From positions 40,841-104,840 of the forward strand of contig NZ_SCRH01000014.1 of the NCBI RefSeq assembly GCF_004298145.1: 64,000 nucleotides of DNA. The letters run 5' to 3'. Shown here one piece after another: positions 24,860 to 33,528 of this stretch (the first letter of the stretch is position 1; every line of letters begins with the position of its first letter). The stretch comes from Mycobacterium sp. (GTDB lineage Bacteria; Actinomycetota; Actinomycetes; Mycobacteriales; Mycobacteriaceae). The position numbers and the translations under genes were made by a program. Under the pieces are notes generated by a model. It was not told the origin of the DNA. It did not search any database and saw only the letters and a program-made list of their open reading frames with translations.

Positions 24860-25983
24860 TGCAGGACCGCCGCGACATCGACCGTGCTAGCGGTTTTGGG
24901 CTCCTCGGCGCGACGAGTGAACGATCGGGCATACACGGCCGATCGCGCGGTGAGCAAGGGATCATCCGAAGCGGCGACACCGTCCGGCAGCACCATCGGG
25001 TCGAAATTGATGTCGCGCGCGTTGCCGGCGTCCTCCGTCTGGACCTCGGAGATGGTGATCGTTCCGGCGTCGATGGTGCGCCGCGCGGCGGGCCAGGGTT
25101 TGGTGGCGTCGTTGGTCGGATCGCCCGACTCCCCGATGGTGAGCACCAACCGCCAGCTCAGTGATTGGTGCGCCAACGTGCGGATGAGAGCGTCGAAGAG
25201 ATAGTCCTTGGCCGGTGGCGACGCCGTGACATCGACGCCCTGCTGGGGAACCGCGGTCCAGCGCACCGGCACGGTGGCACCGGCGGCGTCGGTGAAGCGG
25301 AAGGCGTTCAGCCCGTGAAACACGCTGTCGGCGAAGCCCGCGCTCGGCGGTGTCTGTTTGATGATCCGCATGGCGGCGGCGGTCTCGGGATGGTTTTCGA
25401 GGAACGCGGCCATCCGCTGCGGGTCGGGCTTGCCGGTGCCCGGTACGGGCTTCGATGCGAGCAACCTGTCGTAAAAACCCTGGGGCGTGCTGTCCGGAAA
25501 GACCGGGATGTTGATCATCGCGGTGCGCCACTGCTGGCCGTCGTGCCCGTCGAACAGCAGGCCCAGCCCCCGGACGGCGTCGAACTTGTCGGCCTGGTCC
25601 GGCAATCCACCGGACAGGGAAAACCGGCCGATCAGGGGCACGCTCCCCCGCCGAAAGACGGCGGCGCGGCAGATCGCCGTGGCCGCCCCCGTGCTCACAA
25701 ACATTCCGGTGGCACTCAGGCCTTTGGCGTGGTTTCGCCGGAAACCGCCATGACGGCCGTACACACGCTCGAAGCGATCCGCGAATTGCGGCGGGGTCAA
25801 CGCGCCGGGCCGCAGCCAGCCGCCGGCGTAAGCGAAGCCACCCACGTCGACCGCGGCGACACCGGCCACCGCCCCCATGCCGAGCAGCGCGCGCCGCCGA
25901 CTCAGCGTGCCGAAGAGCGACCCGATGGGCTCGGCCTCCCCGGGGTGGTCGGAATGCTCGCCGCCGCGATCACCGGGCTCCAC
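24856..25983 (-). CDS. Tat-exported catalase-like haem peroxidase (SrpA/catalase-family peroxidase)
   Basis: About 375 residues from GTG at 25983. A twin-arginine signal (SRRRALLGMGAVAGVAAV, residues 28-45) precedes the catalase-related domain. It has YGRHGGFRRNHAKG with the distal His85, the VPLIGRFSLSGGLP strand, a FHGLNAFRF segment and RSAVYARSF with the likely haem-ligand Tyr near the end. The family reduces peroxides with an electron donor instead of true catalase dismutation. A longer reading reaches 26112 but would put about 43 extra residues before the Tat signal. The overlapping b561 gene gives a plausible electron path. It is likely located outside the inner membrane. Confidence 0.85.
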   Translation of the reverse strand: MEPGDRGGEHSDHPGEAEPIGSLFGTLSRRRALLGMGAVAGVAAVDVGGFAYAGGWLRPGALTPPQFADRFERVYGRHGGFRRNHAKGLSATGMFVSTGAATAICRAAVFRRGSVPLIGRFSLSGGLPDQADKFDAVRGLGLLFDGHDGQQWRTAMINIPVFPDSTPQGFYDRLLASKPVPGTGKPDPQRMAAFLENHPETAAAMRIIKQTPPSAGFADSVFHGLNAFRFTDAAGATVPVRWTAVPQQGVDVTASPPAKDYLFDALIRTLAHQSLSWRLVLTIGESGDPTNDATKPWPAARRTIDAGTITISEVQTEDAGNARDINFDPMVLPDGVAASDDPLLTARSAVYARSFTRRAEEPKTASTVDVAAVLQ

Positions 25984-26349
25984 GGCCCACCGCCCTTCCC
26001 GTTTGTGCAGGCCACACTCCGCGGGCTGAGAACGAAACCGGTGGAAGCAATTCACGCATGGGTCGACGCCCGGTGCAACCGATGCGGTCGCGTACTCGAT
26101 TACGGCGCACATTGCGACTACGTCGCGACCCCGAAAATCGTTCAGTATTTTGGGCCCGGATTGCCGCGTGTCCTACCATTGACCAAACACTTGTAGCGGC
26201 ATCTGCACTTGGCAACGCAGATCGACGGGGTGCATCTCCTCCGTAGGCAAGCGTGTTCCCGCGGGGTTGAATCAGCAGCCCCCGGATATGGCAGTGGCTC
26301 TACGAGAGCTAGCGGTGTCCCGCATGGGACCGAATGTGAGTGATAGACC
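25984..26349. other. 366-base intergenic region between divergent peroxidase and STAS genes
   Basis: This gap must contain the peroxidase/b561 promoter on the minus strand and the STAS gene promoter on the plus strand. A 5-3-5 dyad, GCTCT-ACG-AGAGC, lies about 50 bases before the STAS start. No gene, RNA or transposon trace is recognised. A moderately AT-rich section around 26130-26210 is compatible with promoters. Confidence 0.45.
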
Positions 26350-26727
26350 ATGGGCGAACAATCCGGCGATGTCGCCGATCCGACCTCTTTCGAAGTGGGC
26401 AAACATCAGGTAGATCAGGCGGTCGTGCTCACCGTCTCGGGTGAGGTGGACATGCTCACCGCGCCGCAGCTGGCCGACGCCATCCAGACCGCGCTGGCCA
26501 CCAAGCCCGCGGCGCTGATCGTCGATCTGTCGAAGGTCGGTTTCTTGGCCTCGGCCGGGATGACCGTGCTGGTGACCGCGCAGGCTGATGTCGAACCACC
26601 GACGCAGTTCGCGGTGGTCGCCAACGGCTCGGCCACGAGCAGGCCGATCAAACTGATGGGAATTGACAGCGTGCTTGCGCTTTACAACAGCCTTGACGGC
26701 GCGCTCAGCGGTATCGCTGGCGAATAA
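26350..26727 (+). CDS. Anti-anti-sigma factor (STAS domain)
   Basis: The 125-residue STAS protein has DQAVVLTVSGEVDMLTAPQL, AALIVDLSKVGFLASAGMTV and a short C-terminal helix. Ser68 in FLASAGM is the site that anti-sigma kinases phosphorylate in SpoIIAA/RsbV relatives. The unphosphorylated form would free an alternative sigma factor (in mycobacteria, SigF-type) by binding its anti-sigma factor. No kinase or anti-sigma gene is beside it, so its partner must be elsewhere. The ATG at 26350 has a weak ribosome-binding region. Confidence 0.87.
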   Translation: MGEQSGDVADPTSFEVGKHQVDQAVVLTVSGEVDMLTAPQLADAIQTALATKPAALIVDLSKVGFLASAGMTVLVTAQADVEPPTQFAVVANGSATSRPIKLMGIDSVLALYNSLDGALSGIAGE

Positions 26728-26753
26728 GCGTCGATAACGCTGGGCCGCCCCGC

Positions 26754-27833
26754 CTATCCGGCCAGCACCTGCGCGATGCGTTCTTCGCGCGGCAGCACCG
26801 GGCCGTCGTCGAGGGGTTCGTCGATGCCGAGGTCGGTGAGCCCGGCTTTGGTCAGCAGCGAGGTTCCGTAGGCGGCGAGCACCAGTTTTTGATCGTCGCT
26901 GTGCCCGTCCTCGACGAGCATCGCACCGATGAGGCAGATGACGGCCATCTTGTAGGCGTTGAAGGCCCGGTACCAGGACCGGTTCGCGATTTGGATTCCG
27001 CTGGTCGATTCGTAGTGCGCCAGCAGGGCATCGATGGACAGCGCCGCAGGGTGGCTGTTGATCCCGACCGGTTGCATCCACAGCATCTCGAGCCAGCCGA
27101 TGTCGGTGAGCGGGTCGCCGACGGTCGTCATCTCCCAATCGAAGACCGCGCTGACCTCGCCGGCGGTGAACGCGAAGTTGCCCGGTTTGGCATCGCCGTG
27201 CACCAGCGTGATCCTCGGGCATGGCTCGGGCTTACCGGCGAGCAGAGCGCGATGCAGGCGCTCCAGGGCGGGCAGGCGGTCGCGCTTGACCCGGTTCATC
27301 TCCGCCGCCCAGTGACCCAGTTCGCGGTCCAGGTGGTTGGCGCCCTCGTCGAGGACGTCCAGTCCAGTGCGGGTGAGGTCGACGCCATGGATGGCGGCCA
27401 GCTGTTCGACCAGGCTCCGGCACATGCGGACCACCGTGTCATCGGCGGCACCGGCCGGCGCCTCCATTTCGTACACCTCGCCGGCGACCCGTTCCATCAC
27501 GAAGAACGGCCGACCGAGGACCTCGCCGGTCGGCTCGAGCCACAGCGCCCGCGGCGTCCGGACCGGGGTGTCCGCCAATGCGCGCAGGGTGGCGAACTGG
27601 CGTGCGAGGTCGTAGGGCTCCAGCAGCGCGGGCGGTTTGGGGCGCAGCCGCAACACCACGTCCTGCCGGTCGTCCCGGCCGGCGCGGCGGCACACGACGC
27701 TGCACGTCATCATCTCGGCCGAGTGCCCGAAGCTCACCCGATCGATGCCCTCGAGACGGACGTCGTCGGCATCGGGCGCCTGGGTGCGCACCCAGGCGCT
27801 CAGCCGACGTTCCAGATCGGCGCCCAGCGTCAC
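26754..27833 (-). CDS. Aminoglycoside-phosphotransferase-fold kinase (APH family), minus strand
   Basis: A 359-residue APH-type protein. It has RLRPKPPALLEPYDLARQF, the catalytic loop LVHGDAKPGNFAF (His-Gly-Asp...Asn) and the metal motif AVFDWEMTTVGDPLTDIGWL. The fold moves phosphate from ATP to a small molecule; relatives linked to acyl-CoA dehydrogenases act on hydroxyacids. GTG at 27833 overlaps the stop of the previous gene (GTGA), so this and the 27830-28966 gene are one unit. True aminoglycoside resistance is unlikely given the catabolic setting. Confidence 0.83.
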   Translation of the reverse strand: MTLGADLERRLSAWVRTQAPDADDVRLEGIDRVSFGHSAEMMTCSVVCRRAGRDDRQDVVLRLRPKPPALLEPYDLARQFATLRALADTPVRTPRALWLEPTGEVLGRPFFVMERVAGEVYEMEAPAGAADDTVVRMCRSLVEQLAAIHGVDLTRTGLDVLDEGANHLDRELGHWAAEMNRVKRDRLPALERLHRALLAGKPEPCPRITLVHGDAKPGNFAFTAGEVSAVFDWEMTTVGDPLTDIGWLEMLWMQPVGINSHPAALSIDALLAHYESTSGIQIANRSWYRAFNAYKMAVICLIGAMLVEDGHSDDQKLVLAAYGTSLLTKAGLTDLGIDEPLDDGPVLPREERIAQVLAG

Positions 27834-28966
27834 TGCTGAATCCCTTGGCTGTCCGCCGGCAGGCGATCGACCGGGGTTTTGTCCTGGGTGAAGGCGGACA
27901 TATCCATCGCCGTCCAGTTGGGGTAGCGGGGGTAGCGCTGCCCGCCGAGCAGCAATTCGAAGATGCCCCAACCGGTGTCGCCGTCGCACTCGAACCGCAT
28001 CAACTGGTCGAGCGCCATCGATTTGCCCTCGGTTTCGGACAATTGGTCGGGATCGCCGCTGTCCCAAGCGAAATAGATGAAGTAAGCGCCGCCGCCCAGG
28101 TCTTCGTATTGGCAGTGCGCCATCGGCAGCCCGTAGTAGGCGTTGACCCCCAGGTGGGCCGACTCGGCGACCACGCGATGGGCGTCGCCGTCCTCGTCGG
28201 TGAACACCAGCACCGCGCGGGTGGGCCGCTTGCGGGCGCCGTCGAATTCGACCTGGTGCTCGATCTTGACGAACCGCTTCGATAGCGTCCCATCGGCGTA
28301 AGTGATACCGCCGTCGACGTAATTGACTGTGCCGTCCGAGGATTCGATGATCCACGCTTCGATGGCATGGTCGCCGAACCCGGCATCGAGCCACAACCAG
28401 AAGTCGATCTTGTCCGAGACCCGCATGCCGAAGGTGCGGTCACGGCCGCCGTGAAAGCCGTCGACGCTGACGCGTTCGCCGTCGATCGTCACCCAGCCGC
28501 TCCATCGCCCCGGCTCCTTCATGTGATACATGTCGGCCACCAGCTGGCCGTCCTTCCCGCGCACCTTCATGGGCAACAGCTCCCACATCGGCGCGGTGGG
28601 TTCGTAGTAGAGCTCCCACTCGATTCCCGAGTTGTTGGGCTCGACGTCCAATCGCCACTTCTTCAGCGGCTCGATGCAGGTCCAGCGCATCGGCCCGGCG
28701 CTCAGGTCGCCGCGGTCGGCACCGGTGACGGGCCGCCCGGACAGGAGGTCCCAGTGCCGGCCGTCGGCCATGCTGACCTTGACGTAGCCCAGTCCGCTGC
28801 CGGTGTTCGGGTTGTTGCCGTAGCCGCTGGCCAGCAGGATGGTGCCGTCCGGTGCTGCGGCGAAGAAGTAGCACCGATCCGACCACGTCGGATCGGGATC
28901 GTGCACCTGATCGAAGGTGGTCGGAAGCTGGTGGGTGAACGATTCGTCCGCGGCGGAGTACGCCAT
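27830..28966 (-). CDS. Conserved hypothetical protein, lipocalin/AttH-like (DUF7064 type)
   Basis: A 378-residue cytosolic protein that starts MAYSAADESFTHQLPTTFDQ. It is rich in aromatic strands: WSDRCYFFAAAPDGTILLAS, RWTCIEPLKKWRLDVE and DKIDFWLWLDAGFGDHAIEAW. It suggests a two-barrel lipocalin-like fold of the AttH/CrtC or DUF7064/7065 kind found beside APH-type genes in mycobacteria. No catalytic motif is evident. It is coupled to the downstream APH gene by a 4-base overlap. The TetR at 29088 is divergent 121 bases upstream and may control it. Function unknown; binding or modifying a lipophilic substrate is only a guess. Confidence 0.72.
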   Translation of the reverse strand: MAYSAADESFTHQLPTTFDQVHDPDPTWSDRCYFFAAAPDGTILLASGYGNNPNTGSGLGYVKVSMADGRHWDLLSGRPVTGADRGDLSAGPMRWTCIEPLKKWRLDVEPNNSGIEWELYYEPTAPMWELLPMKVRGKDGQLVADMYHMKEPGRWSGWVTIDGERVSVDGFHGGRDRTFGMRVSDKIDFWLWLDAGFGDHAIEAWIIESSDGTVNYVDGGITYADGTLSKRFVKIEHQVEFDGARKRPTRAVLVFTDEDGDAHRVVAESAHLGVNAYYGLPMAHCQYEDLGGGAYFIYFAWDSGDPDQLSETEGKSMALDQLMRFECDGDTGWGIFELLLGGQRYPRYPNWTAMDMSAFTQDKTPVDRLPADSQGIQQ

Positions 28967-29087
28967 CAATCGGCCTTTCTGGCTGGGTTCGTCCCTGCGC
29001 TGCAAGATGTTTCGTCACCGAACCCCGATCGGTCCCCAATGGCATCCGATACCGAAGCAGCACAACACATCCCGTAACATCCCCGGC

Positions 29088-29708
29088 ATGGAACCGAGCC
29101 GGCGGTGGGGCGACGACCGCGCGATCCTCGATGACGAGGAGGCCCGTGGACGGATCCTGGATGCGGCCGGCCGCTGCATAGTCCGGCGCGGTAACACCCA
29201 ATTCCGCATGGGAGAGGTCGCCGACGAGGCCGGAGTGTCACGCTCGACGGTGTACCGCTACTTTCCCGGCCGTGACGATGTCCTGCTGGGTCTGATGCTG
29301 ACGCGTGTGGACACCGCGCTCGGCGAGCTGGTGCGCTCGCTGCCCACCCCCGACGACCCCGTTCGATCGGTGCCCGAGATGGTGCTGGCGCGGGTGGAAT
29401 CGGTGGACGGCAACTTGCTGAACGAAGCGCTGTTCGCGGCCGAGAGCACCGCGGTGGCCTCGGCGCTCGAGAAGGGTTCCGAACCGATCGTCGAGCTGCT
29501 GCTGCGCCATTACGGGCCGTTATTGGAGCGCTGGAAAGCGGCGGGATTGCTGTACCCCGACGTCGATTTCCGGTCGATCGTCCAGTGGTTGCACAGCGCG
29601 ACCCTGTTTCTGCTGGCGCCCTCGTGGCGATACCGCCCCGCCGCCGACAAACGAGAATTCGTCGAACAACTCGTGGTGAGGGCCTTGGTGCCACAGATCA
29701 GACAATAA
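29088..29708 (+). CDS. TetR-family regulator between two APH-type genes
   Basis: A 206-residue TetR. The sequence ARGRILDAAGRCIVRRGN leads into the HTH MGEVADEAGVSRSTVYRYFPGRDDVLLG. The C-terminal domain contains LNEALFAAESTAVASALEKG. ATG at 29088 was chosen because it starts right before MEPSRRWGDD and gives a standard length. The gene ends inside a strong inverted repeat (29697-29724) that faces the downstream APH gene, and its start faces the 27830-28966 unit. It likely governs both sides. Confidence 0.87.
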   Translation: MEPSRRWGDDRAILDDEEARGRILDAAGRCIVRRGNTQFRMGEVADEAGVSRSTVYRYFPGRDDVLLGLMLTRVDTALGELVRSLPTPDDPVRSVPEMVLARVESVDGNLLNEALFAAESTAVASALEKGSEPIVELLLRHYGPLLERWKAAGLLYPDVDFRSIVQWLHSATLFLLAPSWRYRPAADKREFVEQLVVRALVPQIRQ

Positions 29709-29724
29709 TCGTATATTGTCTGAT
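29697..29724. promoter_or_regulatory. 11-6-11 inverted repeat over the TetR stop codon
   Basis: ATCAGACAATA (29697-29707), ATCGTA, TATTGTCTGAT (29714-29724) is perfect over 11 bases per arm. It is AT-rich, so not a GC-stem terminator, and ends about 85 bases before the next APH-type gene. It is a good candidate operator for the TetR it overlaps, placed to control the downstream gene. Confidence 0.7.
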
Positions 29725-29810
29725 GTCCAGACGTTCAATTGGTTTTCTCCGACGGCGTTGGTGTGGAGAACGCGGCACCGCGGTCGGCCTGGAAGCCGGG
29801 ATGGATGGGC

Positions 29811-30947
29811 ATGAAAACTCCCGTGGAACACGCTTTCTCCTTCCTCGGTCTGGCCGCTCACCTGGGCCGCGGCGCGGGCCGGGTGGCCACCGACGCGGTC
29901 GTGGGCGGCCGGTTCGGCCTGCCGCGGACGATCGAAAGCATCGATCCCGCGGTCCTGTCCCGCGTCATGGGAACCACCGTCCGGTCGGTCCGCGTGCTGA
30001 GCAGGGACGCGGGCACGTCGTCGCGGGCCCGGCTGGTGCTGACCGGCAAAGACGTCCCGGAGTCGGTGTTCGTCAAGGCCGCGGCGGAGACCGCCGCGAC
30101 CCGCCTGATGGGTGAGCTCGGCCGGCTCGGCCACACCGAGGTGCGCTTCTACCGCCAGCTCGCGCCGCAGGTCGTCGGTGCGCCCTACTGCCACGGCGCG
30201 GCGTTCGACGCGTGGACGGGCCGGTACCTGCTGGTTCTGGAGGATCTCCCGGCCGAGTCGTGCGAGTTCCCCGACACCTTGCACCCGCTGTCGACCGATC
30301 AGGCCAGCCTCGTCATCGAACTGCTGGCCGACCTGCACGCCACGTTCTGGGGCCGGCTGCCGCGCGACGGACGCGGACCGTTGGGCTGGCTGTACACACC
30401 GTCGGGCGACGTGACGTCCTTGTTGACCGGTTCCCTGATGCACACCTCGATCAAGCGCCTCGCCGAACGCACCACGATTCCCGTGGAGAACGGCGCGTTC
30501 ATCGCCGACAACTACCGCGCCGTCGCCGCGCTCATCGACACTCCCCCCCACACCGTCATGCACGGCGACGCCCATCCGGGCAACATGTACTTCCACGGCG
30601 GCAAGGCCGGCCTGCTGGACTGGCAGGCGGTGCGGCGGGGTCATCCCACCCGCGAGCTCGCCTACACCCTGATCACCAGCCTGACCCCGGAGGACCGGCA
30701 GGCCAGCCAACGCGACCTCCTCGACGACTACCGGCGGGCGCTGGCGGCGGCCGGCGGCCCCGAGTTGGACCCCGACGACCTGTGGCTGCGGTTCCGCCAG
30801 AGCGCGCTGTACGCCTATGTCGCACCGCTGATCACCGCCGGAATGGGCGGAATGCAGGTCGAAGACATCGCCATGGAGGGCGTGCGGCGTGGCGTCGCCG
30901 CGCTCGACGATCTGGAAACCGTCGCCGCCCTGAAGAGTTCCCTGTAG
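29811..30947 (+). CDS. Aminoglycoside-phosphotransferase-fold kinase (APH family), plus strand
   Basis: A 378-residue APH-type protein. It has ESVFVKAAAETAATRLMGEL for ATP binding, the catalytic loop VMHGDAHPGNMYFHGG (Asp...Asn), GLLDWQAVRRGHPTRELAY and LLVLEDLPAESCEFPD. It is only distantly like the copy at 26754, so the two are not a recent duplication. ATG at 29811 (MKTPVEHAFSFLGL) is preferred; an earlier in-frame codon at 29739 adds a leader without family features. It is downstream of a TetR and its operator, and a D-aminoacylase-like gene follows after 127 bases. Confidence 0.82.
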   Translation: MKTPVEHAFSFLGLAAHLGRGAGRVATDAVVGGRFGLPRTIESIDPAVLSRVMGTTVRSVRVLSRDAGTSSRARLVLTGKDVPESVFVKAAAETAATRLMGELGRLGHTEVRFYRQLAPQVVGAPYCHGAAFDAWTGRYLLVLEDLPAESCEFPDTLHPLSTDQASLVIELLADLHATFWGRLPRDGRGPLGWLYTPSGDVTSLLTGSLMHTSIKRLAERTTIPVENGAFIADNYRAVAALIDTPPHTVMHGDAHPGNMYFHGGKAGLLDWQAVRRGHPTRELAYTLITSLTPEDRQASQRDLLDDYRRALAAAGGPELDPDDLWLRFRQSALYAYVAPLITAGMGGMQVEDIAMEGVRRGVAALDDLETVAALKSSL

Positions 30948-30995
30948 GGCTTGCGAATTCCGCTGAAGCTATTGCCTTCGCCGCGCCACGAGTTA

Positions 30996-31012
30996 CGCTA
31001 CTTACCGTAGCG
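30996..31012. promoter_or_regulatory. Palindrome CGCTAC-TTACC-GTAGCG before the amidohydrolase gene
   Basis: A perfect 6-5-6 dyad centred 71 bases before the ATG at 31075. Outer bases TTACGC and, farther right, GCGTAA extend the symmetry imperfectly. It is probably an operator in the amidohydrolase promoter; the binding protein is not obvious. Confidence 0.5.
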
Positions 31013-31074
31013 AAATGCTGCGTAATTTCCACACAACCCTCCAAGGCGGCCCGCGGCCGCGAAGAGGAGTTTTC

Positions 31075-32835
31075 ATGTTCGACTTGAAGATCACCGGCGG
31101 AACCGTCGTCGACGGCACGGGCGCGCAGCGCTACCGCGCCGACGTCGGCATCAAGGACGGCAAGATCGTCGACGTCGTCCGCCGCTTCGCCGACGACCCC
31201 GCCATGAGCGGGGAGGCTGCCGAAACCATCGATGCCACAGGTCATGTGGTGGCCCCCGGCTTCGTCGACATCCACACCCACTACGACGGCCAGGTCACGT
31301 GGGACAGCTTGCTGGAACCGTCCAGCGGCCATGGCGTCACGACGATCGTGACCGGCAACTGCGGCGTCGGCTTCGCGCCCGTGCGGCCCGGCACCGAGCA
31401 GTGGCTGATCGAGCTGATGGAGGGTGTCGAGGACATCCCCGGCACCGCGCTGACCGAGGGCATCACCTGGGGCTGGGAAACCTACCCCGAGTACCTCGAC
31501 GCGATCGACAAGCACAAGTTCGCCGTCGACGTGGGCAGCCAGGTCGCGCACGGCGCCATCCGCGCCTACGCGATGGGCGACCGGGGTGCCCGCAACGAGC
31601 CGGCCACCGCCGACGACATCGAGGCGATGGGCCGCCTGGTTCGCGAGGCGATCGAAGCCGGCGCGCTCGGTTTCTCGACGTCGCGCACGATGGGGCACCG
31701 CGCGATGGACGGCGAACCGGTTCCCGGCACGTTCGCCGCCGAGGAAGAACTGTTCGGTCTGGGCCGCGCCATGGCGGCCGGCGGTCAGGCGGTGTTCGAG
31801 CTGGCCCCGCAGGGCGCCGCCGGCGAAGACATCATCGGCCCCAGGAAAGAACTGGACTGGATGCGGCGGCTGAGCCGCGAGATCGACCGCCCGGTGTCGT
31901 TCGCCCTCATCCAGGTGGACGCCGACCCGAAGCTGTGGCGCGAGATGCTGGACCTGTCCGCGGATGCGCACGCGGCGGGCGCCCGGCTGTACCCGCAGAT
32001 CGCGGCGCGTCCGTTCGGCATGATGATCGGTTTCCAGGGCCATCACGGTTTCAGCCATCGGCCCACCTACCGCCGGCTGAAGGCCGAGAGCAGCCGCGAG
32101 GAGCTCGCCCAGCGGCTGACCGACCCCGCGGTGAAGGCGGCGATCCTGTCCGAGGACGACCTGCCCGTGGACCCGACCCTGTTGTTCGACGGGATGTTCG
32201 CTTTGGTGCAGCACTCGCTGCGGCGCCTGTACGCGCTGGGCAACCCGCCCGACTACGAGCCGACACCGGAGCGCACCGTCGCCGCGATCGCCGAGGCCCG
32301 CGGCGAGGACCCACTGTCGACGCTGTATGACCTCATGCTCGAGTCCAACGCGACCTCCATGCTGATGCTGCCGCTGTTCAACTACGCCGACGGCAACCAC
32401 GATGCGATCCGCGAGATGATGCTCCATCCCGCCGGGGTGCTCGGCCTGTCCGACGGCGGCGCCCACTGCGGGATGATCTGTGACGCCTCCTATCCGACCT
32501 TTCTGCTCACGCACTGGGCCCGGGACCGGCACCGCGGCGACAAGCTGTCGCTGGAATATGTGATTCGCAAGCAGTCCCGCGACACCGCCCACCTGTTCGG
32601 CCTCACCGACCGCGGCACCATCGAACCGGGCAAGAAGGCCGACATCAACGTCATCGACATCGACGCGCTGACCCTGCACCCGGCGGCGATGGCGTTCGAC
32701 CTGCCGGCCGGCGGAAACCGCATCCTGCAGGGCGCGAGCGGTTATGCGGCGACCATCGTCAGCGGAACCGTCACCCGCCGCAAAGACGTCGACACCGGGG
32801 CCCGCCCCGGGCGGCTGGTCCGCGGAGCGCGCTGA
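31075..32835 (+). CDS. D-aminoacylase-like amidohydrolase (N-acyl-D-amino-acid deacylase family)
   Basis: A 586-residue protein starting [20 protein letters not shown], the small beta domain of the urease superfamily. Metal ligands His67 and His69 in DIHTHYDGQ, Cys96 in [11 protein letters not shown] and Asp460 in [10 protein letters not shown] are in the places used by D-aminoacylases. The middle His ligands are less clear: the regions read [12 protein letters not shown] and [11 protein letters not shown]. The enzyme would hydrolyse an amide or ester in the cytosol. A strong ribosome-binding site (GAAGAGGAG) fixes the start. Close relatives are common in mycobacterial lipid-catabolism clusters, so a D-amino acid substrate is not certain. 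Confidence 0.87.
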   Translation: MFDLKITGGTVVDGTGAQRYRADVGIKDGKIVDVVRRFADDPAMSGEAAETIDATGHVVAPGFVDIHTHYDGQVTWDSLLEPSSGHGVTTIVTGNCGVGFAPVRPGTEQWLIELMEGVEDIPGTALTEGITWGWETYPEYLDAIDKHKFAVDVGSQVAHGAIRAYAMGDRGARNEPATADDIEAMGRLVREAIEAGALGFSTSRTMGHRAMDGEPVPGTFAAEEELFGLGRAMAAGGQAVFELAPQGAAGEDIIGPRKELDWMRRLSREIDRPVSFALIQVDADPKLWREMLDLSADAHAAGARLYPQIAARPFGMMIGFQGHHGFSHRPTYRRLKAESSREELAQRLTDPAVKAAILSEDDLPVDPTLLFDGMFALVQHSLRRLYALGNPPDYEPTPERTVAAIAEARGEDPLSTLYDLMLESNATSMLMLPLFNYADGNHDAIREMMLHPAGVLGLSDGGAHCGMICDASYPTFLLTHWARDRHRGDKLSLEYVIRKQSRDTAHLFGLTDRGTIEPGKKADINVIDIDALTLHPAAMAFDLPAGGNRILQGASGYAATIVSGTVTRRKDVDTGARPGRLVRGAR

Positions 32836-32846
32836 GAACTCGCTCG

Positions 32847-33026
32847 ATGGCCGAGGCAGCCGAGCCAGGGATCGTGCTCACCCAAGACATCGCGGTGCTC
32901 CCCGGGCTGCAGCGCGGCATGCACCAGCCCGGCTTCACGCATCTGGTTCTGTCCAGCGAGGAGCGCCGCGTGATCAACATGCACCGCAACCTGGAGCGCT
33001 ACCTCGACCTGCCCGCCGACGAGTGA
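32847..33026 (+). pseudogene. Rieske non-haem oxygenase alpha-subunit, C-terminal remnant
   Basis: The 59-codon frame reads VLTQDIAVLPGLQRGMHQPG, then FTHLVLSSEERRVINMHRNL and ERYLDL. This is the usual last segment of aromatic or steroid ring-hydroxylating oxygenase alpha subunits. The Rieske centre and the mononuclear iron domain are missing, and the upstream amidohydrolase gene ends 12 bases earlier. It is therefore a leftover of a once larger gene. A deletion or an earlier insertion between it and the amidohydrolase would explain the arrangement. Confidence 0.7.
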
Positions 33027-33146
33027 CCGTGGCGTGGAATCGACCCGCACAGCAAATAACCGGCTTCCCGAGGACTCAAGCTGTCTCAACATAATTCGTG
33101 TACACGCGGCGAAAACGGCCCCCGGCGATTTAGAATCCGGCTTGTG

Positions 33147-33524
33147 ATGACCCCGTCTTACCCCTGGGGGGACGATCGAGGGCAACTTTCGCGGCAGCTA
33201 CGGCTGCGATGTCACACGCTCCGCCAAAGGCGGGCGCGGCGGCTGTGCCACCGTTTCGAACGGGTGGGTGTTCGAACGGCACCGGAGCGGCTGCGGGAAA
33301 TGCTGGCGGGCGCGCCGCTGGCCGCTCAAGAAGTGTTCAATGTGAATTTCGCGTTGATCGCGATCCAGTTGAACCGCGAAGCGCGCGTCGCGAAATACAA
33401 GCGGCTCAAGCAACGCGGAACCCGTTCACTGATGCTCGCGGGCCTGATCATGGTGGTGCTGAACTTCCTCATGTGCGTGGCCTACGTCCTGCTGAACCTG
33501 ACGGAGCAATCGGCGACGCTTTAG
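33147..33524 (+). CDS. Small membrane protein, hypothetical
   Basis: A 125-residue product with a basic N-terminal region (LRLRCHTLRQRRARRLCHRF), a middle amphipathic stretch (VFNVNFALIAIQLNREARVAKYKRL) and one C-terminal membrane helix (SLMLAGLIMVVLNFLMCVAY). It ends four bases from the convergent response-regulator stop. ATG at 33147 is used, GTG at 33144 is equally possible. No family is recognised. The N-terminal part could be cytosolic and bind nucleic acid or lipid head groups because of its charge. Confidence 0.6.
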   Translation: MTPSYPWGDDRGQLSRQLRLRCHTLRQRRARRLCHRFERVGVRTAPERLREMLAGAPLAAQEVFNVNFALIAIQLNREARVAKYKRLKQRGTRSLMLAGLIMVVLNFLMCVAYVLLNLTEQSATL

Positions 33525-33528
33525 CTCA

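Noticed and set aside
26754..30947. Aminoglycoside resistance genes
   Set aside because: The two APH-fold proteins sit in lipid-catabolism context with TetR genes and have no resistance-cassette surroundings; the fold alone is not evidence of resistance.
30832..32679. 615-codon antisense frame over the D-aminoacylase-like gene
   Set aside because: Same reason: shadow of a GC-rich gene without recognisable protein features.
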